A stretch of DNA of 64,000 nucleotides from NCBI RefSeq assembly GCF_900890705.1, contig NZ_CAAHFH010000002.1, forward strand, positions 806,001 to 870,000, in the 5' to 3' direction. The notes beneath the pieces are model-generated. The model worked only from the letters and a program-made list of their open reading frames with translations. It made no database searches and was not told where the DNA came from. The translations under genes and the position numbers were made by a program. This DNA comes from Pontiella sulfatireligans (GTDB lineage Bacteria; Verrucomicrobiota; Kiritimatiellia; Kiritimatiellales; Pontiellaceae). Shown one piece after another: positions 34,337 through 42,565 of this stretch. How positions within the stretch are numbered: the first letter of the stretch is position 1; each line of letters begins with the position of its first letter.

Positions 34337-35269
34337 TCACTTAAATTCTCCAAACCGATATGCAGGGAAATAATTCGTATTTTCCTGCCCTTGCAACGGC
34401 GCAAGAGCATCATACCGAGCTGAATTCGTAATCCGGCCACAAAAGTAAACAGGATGGGTTTCACTGCTCCATCCTTTCTTATATCGGCTCAAGCCGTCGC
34501 TGTTCGCCCCGGACAGCCCTGCCCCGCCACCAAGGTCGAGCTTTCGTGCCGTTCCTGAAAAGTATTTCGCGGCATAATAGTCCATCGCATAGAACGCGCC
34601 CACCTTATAGCCCTTGTCGCTGACCGCTCCCAAATGGCAATGAACAACATTGCCTTGCATGTAATACAGCTGCGCGCCAACAATTTCTCCTTGATGGAAG
34701 GCCTGATGAACAATGATTTCAGGCATGCGCAGCTGCTGCTCAAACGCTGTTCTCGAAAAAGCCCGAATGCCATGAATGTCGTGGCGCCGGCTCAGGGTTT
34801 GGTATAATTCAATCCAGCGGTCAGCAAACCCCGCAGGATCTTTGCACACTTCAACCTGGATCTCCTTCAGTGCCGAGCGGGCTTCCTTGCGGTGGTGGTG
34901 GCTTCCAATTTTTCCCCCAAGTTTATCCAAGTCCACGATATAATGCACCTTGTAGGGATTCACAACATCGAAATCCCTTTCCAGCTTTTTCCGTGAATAT
35001 GCACCAAAGGGGTCTGCTACGATCGATACACTGATAATCTCTTCCGGCAAGGTCGCCAAATCTTCGTTAAGCAAAGACCAATCTTCGCAAAAGAACAGCG
35101 GATAGCTTCCCATGGCGTCAAAATCGGAGGTTCCAGGTATGCTTCGTTTGAGTAAATAGCCACCGCACCGGGGAAGGTGGATCAGCTCCCCGAACTGACT
35201 CAATGATTCGGCATAGGCGCGGTTCGCATAACCCTTTGATTTTTCATGGCCTGTAGACATCGCGCTCAC
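34337..35269 (-). CDS. FemAB/BioF2-like GNAT-fold acyltransferase
   Basis: 310 aa. The pattern fits the BioF2-like/FemAB (GNAT_6) group. The first half has SYPLFFCEDW and the central KLGGKIGSHHHRKEARSALK helix, the position of the conserved basic loop in this family. A WIELYQTLSRRHDIHGI segment follows. The second half has IVHQAFHQGEIVGAQLYYMQ, HLGAVSDKGYK, AMDYYAAKYFSGTARKLDLG and GLSRYKKGW. Such proteins transfer acyl or aminoacyl groups to cell-envelope glycans or peptidoglycan precursors. The start overlaps the stop of the neighbouring gene by four bases, so the two related genes are coupled and may work as a pair. Confidence 0.82.
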   Translation of the reverse strand: MSAMSTGHEKSKGYANRAYAESLSQFGELIHLPRCGGYLLKRSIPGTSDFDAMGSYPLFFCEDWSLLNEDLATLPEEIISVSIVADPFGAYSRKKLERDFDVVNPYKVHYIVDLDKLGGKIGSHHHRKEARSALKEIQVEVCKDPAGFADRWIELYQTLSRRHDIHGIRAFSRTAFEQQLRMPEIIVHQAFHQGEIVGAQLYYMQGNVVHCHLGAVSDKGYKVGAFYAMDYYAAKYFSGTARKLDLGGGAGLSGANSDGLSRYKKGWSSETHPVYFCGRITNSARYDALAPLQGQENTNYFPAYRFGEFK

Positions 35270-36420
35270 AACTCCGCCACCGGTTGCGGGACGGTTTCAG
35301 GACACAAATCTGGCGGCTGTTTTTTTGAGATGCTCTTCAACATTATTTTCACCTTTTTCGCCAAGTGAAAACCGGCGAGATATCCGTTTTTCCAGCTCAT
35401 TTTACGAACCACAACATTTTCAGTGCGTTCCAGCCGGCTTGCCCAGGGGTTCACATAGTCGGCAAAACCGGCGAGATAATCACCTTCCACAAAACCCTTC
35501 CCATGAAAGTTCTTGATGAACCAGCAAGAGTTCACCATGCCGGGCGACATGTCGGCATAGGCCGGAGAATAGGTTCCGTGGCAAAAATAAACCCGGTCCA
35601 GATAGACATATGCGACCTCGATGGACACCACAGTATCCCGGTCATGCATCATCCCGAAATAGAGTTGCCCTTTTCCCATAAGCTTGGGAAGGAGCTCCTG
35701 ATAGAAGTTCCTGTGCCTGGCCACCATCTCCCCTTCCTTCCAGCTCCGAATTTCGGTTTCGATGTATTGCCCCAGACATTGCTCAAGATCCGCAGGGTCG
35801 CTGGTAATCCTGTATGACAAGTTCTCGCCTAAGGCCCGTTCCAAGCGCCGGCACCTTTTTCTCAGCTTGCGGTGCCGGCCCCAGAACTCCTCCCACTCCC
35901 CGCCGAGATTGATGATCGGAGAATCCGGTCCGGCCTTCATGCGGTTGAAGTAGCGGGGGAAGGAAAACAGCTTGGATAGGTTATGCGGCAGGTAGGAGCC
36001 GGCGATCAGTTCATCAAACTCGATCATATCCCACGAAGTGAATTCAGTTTTGAGATATTCGCAGAAGCGCGTCCAGCATTCGGCCTCGCGGCTGCGGTCG
36101 ATGATGGGACAAGGCTTGTCTACTTCGGTGGCATTGGGGGTGAGACCATGCGAAACCACCTTCAGGCCGACGTGGTGGATTTTTCTCGACCACACGCTGA
36201 GGGGAAACACTGCAAGGAGGGACTGGGTGCCGGCATCCCGAAGCAGCAGAAAAAAAACATCCTCGCTCCCCTTGAAGTGGAGACAGGAGGTGTAGACATA
36301 GTCGAAGGTTGAGAAGATGGTTGGCCGGACGCTGTTCTTGTGCAGTTCTTCCCACTCGTCTTCAAGCCCGGCCAGTTCCGGGCCAAAGCCCACTTTTTCA
36401 ACCTGAATCCTTCCGTTCAC
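35266..36420 (-). CDS. BioF2/CelD-like GNAT-fold acyltransferase
   Basis: 384 aa. Family landmarks include an N-terminal WEELHKNSVRPTIFSTFDYV segment, the HRKLRKRCRRLERALGE basic helix in the centre, and WKEGEMVARHRNFYQELLPK. Then come LYFGMMHDRDTVVSIEVAYV and the FCHGTYSPAYADMSPGMVN motif, which matches the 'Y-x-x-A-Y-x-x-x-SPG' signature of GNAT_6/CelD proteins. This fold is used by cellulose-biosynthesis CelD and by FemAB-like aminoacyltransferases. It overlaps the ABC transporter gene upstream (four bases) and the second acyltransferase downstream (four bases). All three form one operon, which argues for acyl modification of the exported glycan. Confidence 0.85.
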   Translation of the reverse strand: MNGRIQVEKVGFGPELAGLEDEWEELHKNSVRPTIFSTFDYVYTSCLHFKGSEDVFFLLLRDAGTQSLLAVFPLSVWSRKIHHVGLKVVSHGLTPNATEVDKPCPIIDRSREAECWTRFCEYLKTEFTSWDMIEFDELIAGSYLPHNLSKLFSFPRYFNRMKAGPDSPIINLGGEWEEFWGRHRKLRKRCRRLERALGENLSYRITSDPADLEQCLGQYIETEIRSWKEGEMVARHRNFYQELLPKLMGKGQLYFGMMHDRDTVVSIEVAYVYLDRVYFCHGTYSPAYADMSPGMVNSCWFIKNFHGKGFVEGDYLAGFADYVNPWASRLERTENVVVRKMSWKNGYLAGFHLAKKVKIMLKSISKKQPPDLCPETVPQPVAEL

Positions 36421-38141
36421 GGACTCGTCCCCAGTATCATTTCAAGGTCGATGGTCAGATCCGCGTGCTCCATGACAGACGGCCTGTGGGAAATAAAAAT
36501 GATCGTCAGGTCGTCCGTCGCCTTCAACCGGTTCAGAATCAGGGTCTCGGTTTTCAGATCGAACGCATCGGTGCTTTCATCCAAAAGCAGCATCCTTGGT
36601 TCGCGGTACATGGCCCGTGCAAGCCCCACCTTCAGAACCTGACCGCTGCTGAAGCATAGGCCGTCCTCGCCATAGACCGACTCGTAGCCGTTCGGCAGAC
36701 CGCACAGCAACTCGTCGAGATCGACCAACCTGCACACGGCATGCACCTTCTCGCGATCGATGTCCTCTGCCTCGATTCCCAACGCAATATTCTCGTAAAG
36801 ACTGGCCTGGATAATGTTCACGTTGGCCGGCACAAGACCGATCTGCCGCTTCCATGATTTGCTCTCAAAGGCATTGATCGGCTGGCCATCGCACGCAAGA
36901 GTGCCCTTGGCTGGGTGGTACAATCCTGCAACCAGATTCATCACGGTCGATTTGCCGCACCCGGTCTTCCCTTTAATGCAGGTGAACCGGTTCACCGGAA
37001 AGTCGAGATTCAGCCCATCCAGATGGAACGGCGCATTTTTCGAATAGGCAAATGAAACGCCGCAGAGGGCGATGGTGCCGGCGGGCCATTGCGCCGCATG
37101 AGCATCTTCTTCGGATTCATCGATCATCACCAACGATTTGGCGACGTCTTCGAGGATGGCCGTGTCATACCAGATGCTCTTGATCCTGCTAAAAATGCTG
37201 GCGACTGTGGGGATCAGGCGATAGGCGGCAACGGCATACATTCCGATAATGGTCACGGGCTGGCCACCTTCTGAAGCGAAAACAGCAAAATAAAGCGCTA
37301 CGGACAGAATCGCTCCAAATGCAACCACCTCTAGAATTTGCTGGGGAAGCTGACTTACCAATGCGCTTTTTACGCTGACCTTGACCATCTGCCCCGAAGT
37401 ATCAGAAAAGCGCCGCACAAAATAGGGCGCGATGCTGTTCATTTTAACCTCTTTGTTTAACTTCAAGGCCTCTAGCACATGGCTGTAGAGCGAGGCCTCA
37501 AGCTTGGCATACCGCTTGCCAAGGAAGTCGAGCTTACTAGAGGTGATATGATTGATCAGATAATGGATGAAAATCAGCGTCGAGAAAACCGCCAGCGTAA
37601 CTTTCCAGTCGATCCAGAGCAGCAGGCCGACCACAAAAACCGAACCGATGATGTCTGAAATCAGATCCAGCATGGAAAAGAGCGTCGAAATAACCACCCG
37701 CCCTACATCGGACAACACTTCCTTGGCTCGCTCCCCGCTTTTTTTCTTCTCAAACTCCAGCACATCAATGCGAAGATAGTTCCGTAGCAGCCGCGAGGAA
37801 AACTCCTGGTTTTTAGTGGCGCCGAACAGCACCCCATACCAGCTTTCAAAGACGGAAATCGTGTTCCCGACAATCAGCATGCCCATCGCAATCAAGCCAA
37901 AAGAAACCACCACGCCGGCATAGCTTTCGATTCCCGTCGCCTGCGTGAACATCAGAATGTATTTGTTCGTGTCCAGAATTTCGGGTTCGGATATCAACCC
38001 AATGAATGGAAGAATGGAGGCGATGCCTGCGGCATTAATGAGGCCATTGAGTACTGAAATCGCAAAAATAAGCGCAAGCTTTCGCTTATCTACTGCATCC
38101 AGCAAATCATAGACTATACGGAATTTTTCAAGAAGATGCAT
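36417..38141 (-). CDS. PglK-like ABC exporter (fused permease-ATPase)
   Basis: 574 aa. Residues 1-320 contain about six membrane helices (for example LALIFAISVLNGLINAAGIA and GVVVSFGLIAMGMLIVG). Residues 340-570 are the ATPase: Walker A GKTGCGKST, signature FSSGQVLKVGLARAM, Walker B MLLLDEST and switch His in ISHRPS. The organisation and N-terminus (YDLLDAVDKRKLAL) resemble PglK/WlaB flippases of lipid-linked oligosaccharides. Two positions are unusual. The Q-loop glutamine is replaced by alanine (LVPANVNIIQ rather than VPQ), and the LSGGQ signature is FSSGQ. The function may be retained or weakened. The operon with two acyltransferases suggests export of an acylated glycan precursor. Confidence 0.9.
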   Translation of the reverse strand: MHLLEKFRIVYDLLDAVDKRKLALIFAISVLNGLINAAGIASILPFIGLISEPEILDTNKYILMFTQATGIESYAGVVVSFGLIAMGMLIVGNTISVFESWYGVLFGATKNQEFSSRLLRNYLRIDVLEFEKKKSGERAKEVLSDVGRVVISTLFSMLDLISDIIGSVFVVGLLLWIDWKVTLAVFSTLIFIHYLINHITSSKLDFLGKRYAKLEASLYSHVLEALKLNKEVKMNSIAPYFVRRFSDTSGQMVKVSVKSALVSQLPQQILEVVAFGAILSVALYFAVFASEGGQPVTIIGMYAVAAYRLIPTVASIFSRIKSIWYDTAILEDVAKSLVMIDESEEDAHAAQWPAGTIALCGVSFAYSKNAPFHLDGLNLDFPVNRFTCIKGKTGCGKSTVMNLVAGLYHPAKGTLACDGQPINAFESKSWKRQIGLVPANVNIIQASLYENIALGIEAEDIDREKVHAVCRLVDLDELLCGLPNGYESVYGEDGLCFSSGQVLKVGLARAMYREPRMLLLDESTDAFDLKTETLILNRLKATDDLTIIFISHRPSVMEHADLTIDLEMILGTSP

Positions 38142-38245
38142 CTACACCCTGTCTATGGCTTTTCCACAACCAAATATCTTTAAAAAGTCGGTGGGAACCT
38201 CAGCCCCCGCCATTATTCAGCCGACCTCTCTCAGAGGGTTTGCTG

Positions 38246-39106
38246 CTACTGATCCGTCCAACCTTGAAGCTCGTAGACAACGGGTGTGACGTTCGTATAA
38301 TCTTCATGAACCCAATAGTTTTCGCGCTTGACCACGTAACCGCCTGGTTGGATCCATTCGCTATATCTGCGATCTGGATATTCGTACAGCCAAAGCTCGT
38401 AATCGCCCACGCTGTCGATCTGGATGCAACCCGTATAGTTGGTGGTACCGATCGAAACAGTTACGTTCGTTGCCACGATTTCCGAATGGATTGTTGTATG
38501 GGGAGAGGAAGCAACGAAAGACCACGTTGTTCCAACCGGACCATTTTCCCAGACCAAATCTTCCTGCATTGGGCCACGCGTCAACTCGGAATCAAGAACA
38601 TATGCGGCATCCTCGTCCACACGCAGGAATACCGCACCTCTGGATTGGGCTCCATCGGGTATCTCATCTGGGGCATTATACCATTCCTCGGTCCAAATCG
38701 TGCGGTAATTGTTGGTCTGCAAAGGCATATAGGTATCGCCCATAACCTGAACCTCTTCGATCCACGTTTGATTAGCCTGGTTGGTGATGGAATAGCGGTA
38801 CGTGCGACCGACCGGGGCGTTGAGGAACAAGCCGTTGGTCCAGCAGGTAAGCCGGAAGGCCATGGGAACCTCGACATCAACGATTCCGTTCGTGCTCAGA
38901 CTGTCCCGCAAGTGCGACCAGTCCTTTTGCCAGCCCGTAGGGGAAGTGAGGGCACCTGACCACTCTACTGTGTAGACGGAATTCGACGGGACGCTTGCCG
39001 TCAATTTTCCGTTTGAATCCAAAGAGTCAATGATGACCTCCTGCGCATAGAGCGACACTGAGCACATCATGAGTATTGCCGTAACGAGAATCGATCCTGT
39101 CTTCAT
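38246..39106 (-). CDS. Exported protein of unknown function
   Basis: 286 aa with a clear signal peptide (MKTGSILVTAILMMCSVSLY, cleaved after AQ) and a strong GAAGGAG ribosome-binding site. The mature part begins VIIDSLDSNGKLTASVPSNS with YTVEWSGALTSPTGWQKDW. This is a phrase seen in many exported proteins of Kiritimatiellota/Verrucomicrobia-like genomes, where it precedes beta-rich domains. The rest is beta-rich with many aromatic residues and no cysteine-based or catalytic motif I recognise. It lies just upstream of the flippase operon on the same strand, 100 bases away, and may be its first gene or independent. A role in the envelope or matrix is a guess. Confidence 0.65.
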   Translation of the reverse strand: MKTGSILVTAILMMCSVSLYAQEVIIDSLDSNGKLTASVPSNSVYTVEWSGALTSPTGWQKDWSHLRDSLSTNGIVDVEVPMAFRLTCWTNGLFLNAPVGRTYRYSITNQANQTWIEEVQVMGDTYMPLQTNNYRTIWTEEWYNAPDEIPDGAQSRGAVFLRVDEDAAYVLDSELTRGPMQEDLVWENGPVGTTWSFVASSPHTTIHSEIVATNVTVSIGTTNYTGCIQIDSVGDYELWLYEYPDRRYSEWIQPGGYVVKRENYWVHEDYTNVTPVVYELQGWTDQ

Positions 39107-39161
39107 TTTGAGGCTCCTTCTTTCCTTGTTTTATATAATCTCAATCATCTACTGTATTAAC

Positions 39162-39875
39162 ATGAAAGGTGAACATAAGCACATAAACCCTCCGCTAGGC
39201 AATTCATTAAACTCGGCTTGCTCGCCTGAAAAAGTATCCGCCACGCGCCGCAAAAACAAAAGAAACCTATACAAATTCCCGCTGAGCCTTTTCGCTGAAC
39301 TTATTCATTCTGAAAACCAAATCCCTGCATTGATCGACATCGAGCAAAAGTGCTTTCCTGAACTTATGCAGGATCTGCGCCAGAATTTTGAGGATTTTAT
39401 TCAGGACGAATATGCCTCCGGGCTGATTCTATACAAGGACGACGTTCCCATCGGCTACATGATGGGCTGGCACATCCACGAAGAAAACTCGGCGCAGGCG
39501 CTTAAGACCAACGAGTTCATCAAAGAAAACGAAGACCGCACTTTCTACATCTCAAGCCTTTCCATCATTAAAGAGTACCGCTCCGTCCTAGCTCTGGAGT
39601 TTCTCATCCATGAAATGGCCGCCTTGCTGAAAAGCATCGACTATGACTATTTTGTTGCCTTTGTGAGAAAGCGCCACGGCCTGTCGCGCCTTTTGACGCG
39701 CCGGTTGGCAGGCGAAATTCTCCACACGGTTGATGACTGGGAAGAGACCGGAGAGGCCTTTGACTATTGCCTAGTGAATCTGGAGAGCATTCCCACCCTG
39801 CCCGCCTGGGCCGACCAAATCGTCACATGGTTGCGCCTTATGCGGCGCAAACTAAAACGCATTCGAACCGCTTAG
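39162..39875 (+). CDS. GNAT-family N-acyltransferase
   Basis: 237 aa from ATG 39162. The longer frame from 39069 overlaps the divergent exported-protein gene and would add an unexplained hydrophobic leader. The GNAT core is LIDIEQKCFPELMQDLRQNF (helix alpha1-2), ASGLILYKDDVPIGYMMGWH (beta4 strand), FYISSLSIIKEYRSVLALEF (beta4-alpha3, the acetyl-CoA-binding region, with a degenerate R/Q-x2-G-x-G/A), and FVAFVRKRHGLSRLLTRRLA. N-terminal residues 1-30 are basic and probably disordered. It converges with the Aat-like gene: the two stop codons overlap by four bases. In this setting it probably modifies an amino-sugar or an amino group on the glycan. Confidence 0.78.
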   Translation: MKGEHKHINPPLGNSLNSACSPEKVSATRRKNKRNLYKFPLSLFAELIHSENQIPALIDIEQKCFPELMQDLRQNFEDFIQDEYASGLILYKDDVPIGYMMGWHIHEENSAQALKTNEFIKENEDRTFYISSLSIIKEYRSVLALEFLIHEMAALLKSIDYDYFVAFVRKRHGLSRLLTRRLAGEILHTVDDWEETGEAFDYCLVNLESIPTLPAWADQIVTWLRLMRRKLKRIRTA

Positions 39876-40747
39876 CCGTCCTTCCTCTCCTGACTGCCCG
39901 GCTGCGAGGGAATCCAATTGCCTACGTCGAGGGATTCATCGATCTCCCATTTACCGATTCGCGCGGGTTCAGTAATCGTGGTTTTGATTAGCTTAAGGTA
40001 TTGCTTCCGCGGAATATCCTCATAGCCCAAGCGACGGAAATGTTCCCAGAACCACTGGATATCGTTGAGCACGAACCCCCAATGCTGCAGATGGCAGTTG
40101 AGATAGGCAACCGCCACTTTGCTGGCGTTGTTCTCGCGGTGGAAGGCGGACTCGGAAATAAACAACTTTCCCATATCCATGCCAAACAGGCCGCCGACCA
40201 ACTCGCCCGCCTCGTTCCAAACTTCGATGGAATGGTTCTGCCCCCGCCGATGGAGCTCGAGCGCTACCTCGATGCGCTCGGGAATAATCCAGGTCGCCCC
40301 TTCGCGCTCGCTACCTTGGCCGCAGGCGCGGACCACCTCTTCGAAGGCGGTATCGAACGTCACCTTGTATTTTCCGGACTTGATCAACGGGCGCAGCCCC
40401 TTCTTGAGCTTCATCTTTTCAAGGAACAGCACCATGCGCGGATCGCACGAACACCATTCGATCGGCGGTTTCTCGTAGAACGGATAGATTCCCTTGGAGT
40501 AGGCATAAAGCAACGTCTCAGGCGTCATTTCTCCGCCATAGGCCAGCAGACCGAAGAACGGGGCTTTATAGCCCATCCAAATCGGCGGAAACTGCCCCTT
40601 GGGCGGCGGACGGAAAATCTTGCTTTGGTAGAACACCTGGGCTTCGACAACATTTTGAACCGTGTCTACAAACCAAGTTTGCAACCGAGGATGGTTCCCC
40701 AAACGCTTTTCGGTGCGTTCGAACCAGTTGGACTCTCTACCCAGCAA
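39872..40747 (-). CDS. aat: Leucyl/phenylalanyl-tRNA-protein transferase family protein
   Basis: 291 aa. Core motifs of the Aat family are present: GGEMTPETLLYAYSKGIYPF, WCSCDPRMVLF (the W-x-S-P-D-P-R-M loop, with Cys for Pro), TFDTAFEEVVRAC, TWIIPERIEVALELHRRGQN and HSIEVW. GELVGGLFGMDMGKLFISES and FHRENNASKVAVAYL follow. In E. coli Aat attaches Leu or Phe from tRNA to N-terminal Arg/Lys of proteins for N-end-rule degradation. Here the protein is about 50 residues longer than E. coli Aat at the N-terminus (up to the GG motif) and sits 11 bases downstream of a carbamoyltransferase in a glycan locus. It may instead aminoacylate a sugar or peptide; that is inference. Confidence 0.85.
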   Translation of the reverse strand: MLGRESNWFERTEKRLGNHPRLQTWFVDTVQNVVEAQVFYQSKIFRPPPKGQFPPIWMGYKAPFFGLLAYGGEMTPETLLYAYSKGIYPFYEKPPIEWCSCDPRMVLFLEKMKLKKGLRPLIKSGKYKVTFDTAFEEVVRACGQGSEREGATWIIPERIEVALELHRRGQNHSIEVWNEAGELVGGLFGMDMGKLFISESAFHRENNASKVAVAYLNCHLQHWGFVLNDIQWFWEHFRRLGYEDIPRKQYLKLIKTTITEPARIGKWEIDESLDVGNWIPSQPGSQERKDG

Positions 40748-40758
40748 TGCAATAGCTC

Positions 40759-42447
40759 CTACTTGCCAATGACATAGTTGCCGATGACCAGCTTATCGAG
40801 CCCGGTCGAGAAGAAACAGCGTATCGCGTCCATCGGCGATTCCACAATCGGTTCGCCCATGACGTTGAAGCTCGTATTCAAAACCACCGGCACACCGCTC
40901 AGCTTGCCGAATTCAACCATCAGGTCGTGATAGAGCGGATTCATTTCCCGCCGTACGGTCTGCACCCGGGCACTGCCGTCAACGTGGGTGACGGCCGGGA
41001 TGCAGTCCCGCTTGTCCATCTTTACATCGCATACCTTAAGCATAAAGGGCGCCTCCACCTCCATTTCAAAATAATCCTGCGCAGACTCGGCCGGAACGGA
41101 CGGCGCAAAGGGACGGTAGGCCTCCCGGTGCTTCACTTCCGCGTTGATCTTGTCCTTCATGCCCGGATGCGTTGGATCGGCCAGAATGCTTCGGTTGCCC
41201 AACGCCCGCGGACCGATTTCCATCGCCCCTTGGAACCATCCGATAATGTGGCCCTCGTGCAAAAGGCGCGCCCCCTCGGCGGCAATGTCGTCGTGCCAGA
41301 CAGCGCTCAACTTGCATTCCTTTATGAGAACATCAATTTGCTCCTTGGAATAGCTTGTGCCGACATACGGGTTGTCGTGCACAAAATCCCGATCATTACC
41401 CAAAAGGCCGTTCCAGACATAAAAGGCGGCACCGATCGCGGTGCCGTTGTCGCCCGCCGCCGGCATGACATAAAGATCCTCGAACCCCGATTCGCGGACA
41501 ATCCGCCCGTTCATAACGCTGTTGAGCGCCACCCCGCCCGCCACAACCAAATGCGTTGCGCCGGTTTTGCTCTTCAGGTTGCGGCAGATTTCAAGCGCAG
41601 CTTCTTCCAGTGCGCGTTGGAACGCCGCCGCCACATCAAGATGGTGCTGTTCAAAAGGCTCACCATGCCGGCGCGGCCGCCCGAATATGCGTTGAAACTC
41701 CTGGTTGCAGTACGGGCGCCTCCAATACTGGAAATTGAAGCACGATAAATCGATATCGATAGAGCCGTCGCGTCCAACCTTCAGAATCTCCGATGCTCGA
41801 TCACCAAAAACCGAAGGATCGCCGAGCGATGCAAGCCCCATCGTCTTCCCCTCGTCATAGTTGGGCCTGAACCCGCAAAACTCCGTTGCCGCCTCGTAGA
41901 ACGAACCGAACGAGTTCGGGAAAAAGCTCTGGTTGTAGCATTCAACCGTCGTGCCTTTGCCGTAGCCCACAAACGAAGTGGCCCACTCGCCGGATCCGTC
42001 CAACGAAAGCAAAGCGGCGTCTTCATAGGGCGAAACGTAAAAACTGCCGGCGATGTGCGACATATGGTGCGGCACCCAGTGGACATCCGGCCGCTTCTGC
42101 TTGTTCGGCCAATTGCCGAAATACCAGCCCCAGAATTGATCCTGGCGGTAGCGGAAAGTGCCCACCTCATGGCTAAGAAACGGCTTTATTCCTTTGCCGA
42201 TCCCGAGCGAATACGCCGCCTTCTTTTCCCAATGCAAAGTGGGCTTGATCGATACGGCAACTGCATCAATATCCTCAAAAGTCAATCCACTGATCTCGAG
42301 ACACCGCCGGATGGCAAGCCCAGGAAATTCATCCGTATGCTTTTCCCGCGACAGCCGTTCCTCCTCAATCGCAACAACCAGCTTACCGTCAACAACAATG
42401 CAAGCCGTGGAATCGTGGTAGAAATAATTAATGCCTAGAATATTCAT
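40759..42447 (-). CDS. NodU/CmcH-type carbamoyltransferase
   Basis: 562 aa from ATG 42447, preceded by GGACAA. The N-terminal Kae1-like domain begins MNILGINYFYHDSTACIVVD and has EEERLSREKHTDEFP. The metal-site histidines are in PHHMSHIAGSFYVSPYEDAA with LLSLDGSGEW. The central domain has GGVALNSVMNGRI and AAGDNGTAIGAAFYVW. The C-terminal domain has FQGAMEIGPRALGNRSILAD and VVLNTSFNVMGEPIVESPMD. These enzymes transfer a carbamoyl group from carbamoyl phosphate via carbamoyl-adenylate to a hydroxyl, as in Nod factors, cephamycins and O-antigen sugars. The gene is first in an operon with the Aat-like protein and divergent from the DUF418 protein. Substrate is probably a sugar of the local glycan. 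Confidence 0.95.
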   Translation of the reverse strand: MNILGINYFYHDSTACIVVDGKLVVAIEEERLSREKHTDEFPGLAIRRCLEISGLTFEDIDAVAVSIKPTLHWEKKAAYSLGIGKGIKPFLSHEVGTFRYRQDQFWGWYFGNWPNKQKRPDVHWVPHHMSHIAGSFYVSPYEDAALLSLDGSGEWATSFVGYGKGTTVECYNQSFFPNSFGSFYEAATEFCGFRPNYDEGKTMGLASLGDPSVFGDRASEILKVGRDGSIDIDLSCFNFQYWRRPYCNQEFQRIFGRPRRHGEPFEQHHLDVAAAFQRALEEAALEICRNLKSKTGATHLVVAGGVALNSVMNGRIVRESGFEDLYVMPAAGDNGTAIGAAFYVWNGLLGNDRDFVHDNPYVGTSYSKEQIDVLIKECKLSAVWHDDIAAEGARLLHEGHIIGWFQGAMEIGPRALGNRSILADPTHPGMKDKINAEVKHREAYRPFAPSVPAESAQDYFEMEVEAPFMLKVCDVKMDKRDCIPAVTHVDGSARVQTVRREMNPLYHDLMVEFGKLSGVPVVLNTSFNVMGEPIVESPMDAIRCFFSTGLDKLVIGNYVIGK

Positions 42448-42565
42448 TTGTCCAATATATGGATGCCAGACGCCCGAGTCTACCCCGAAAGCGCCCATGC
42501 ATCCATCGATCTCCCTGCTCCGCAATTAAGTTGCAATTCATTTATGAATAGCATCAAGTCAACAT

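Noticed and set aside
39069..39161. N-terminal extension of the GNAT gene (hydrophobic leader)
   Set aside because: It would overlap the divergent exported-protein gene and its ribosome-binding site; the internal ATG gives a normal GNAT length.
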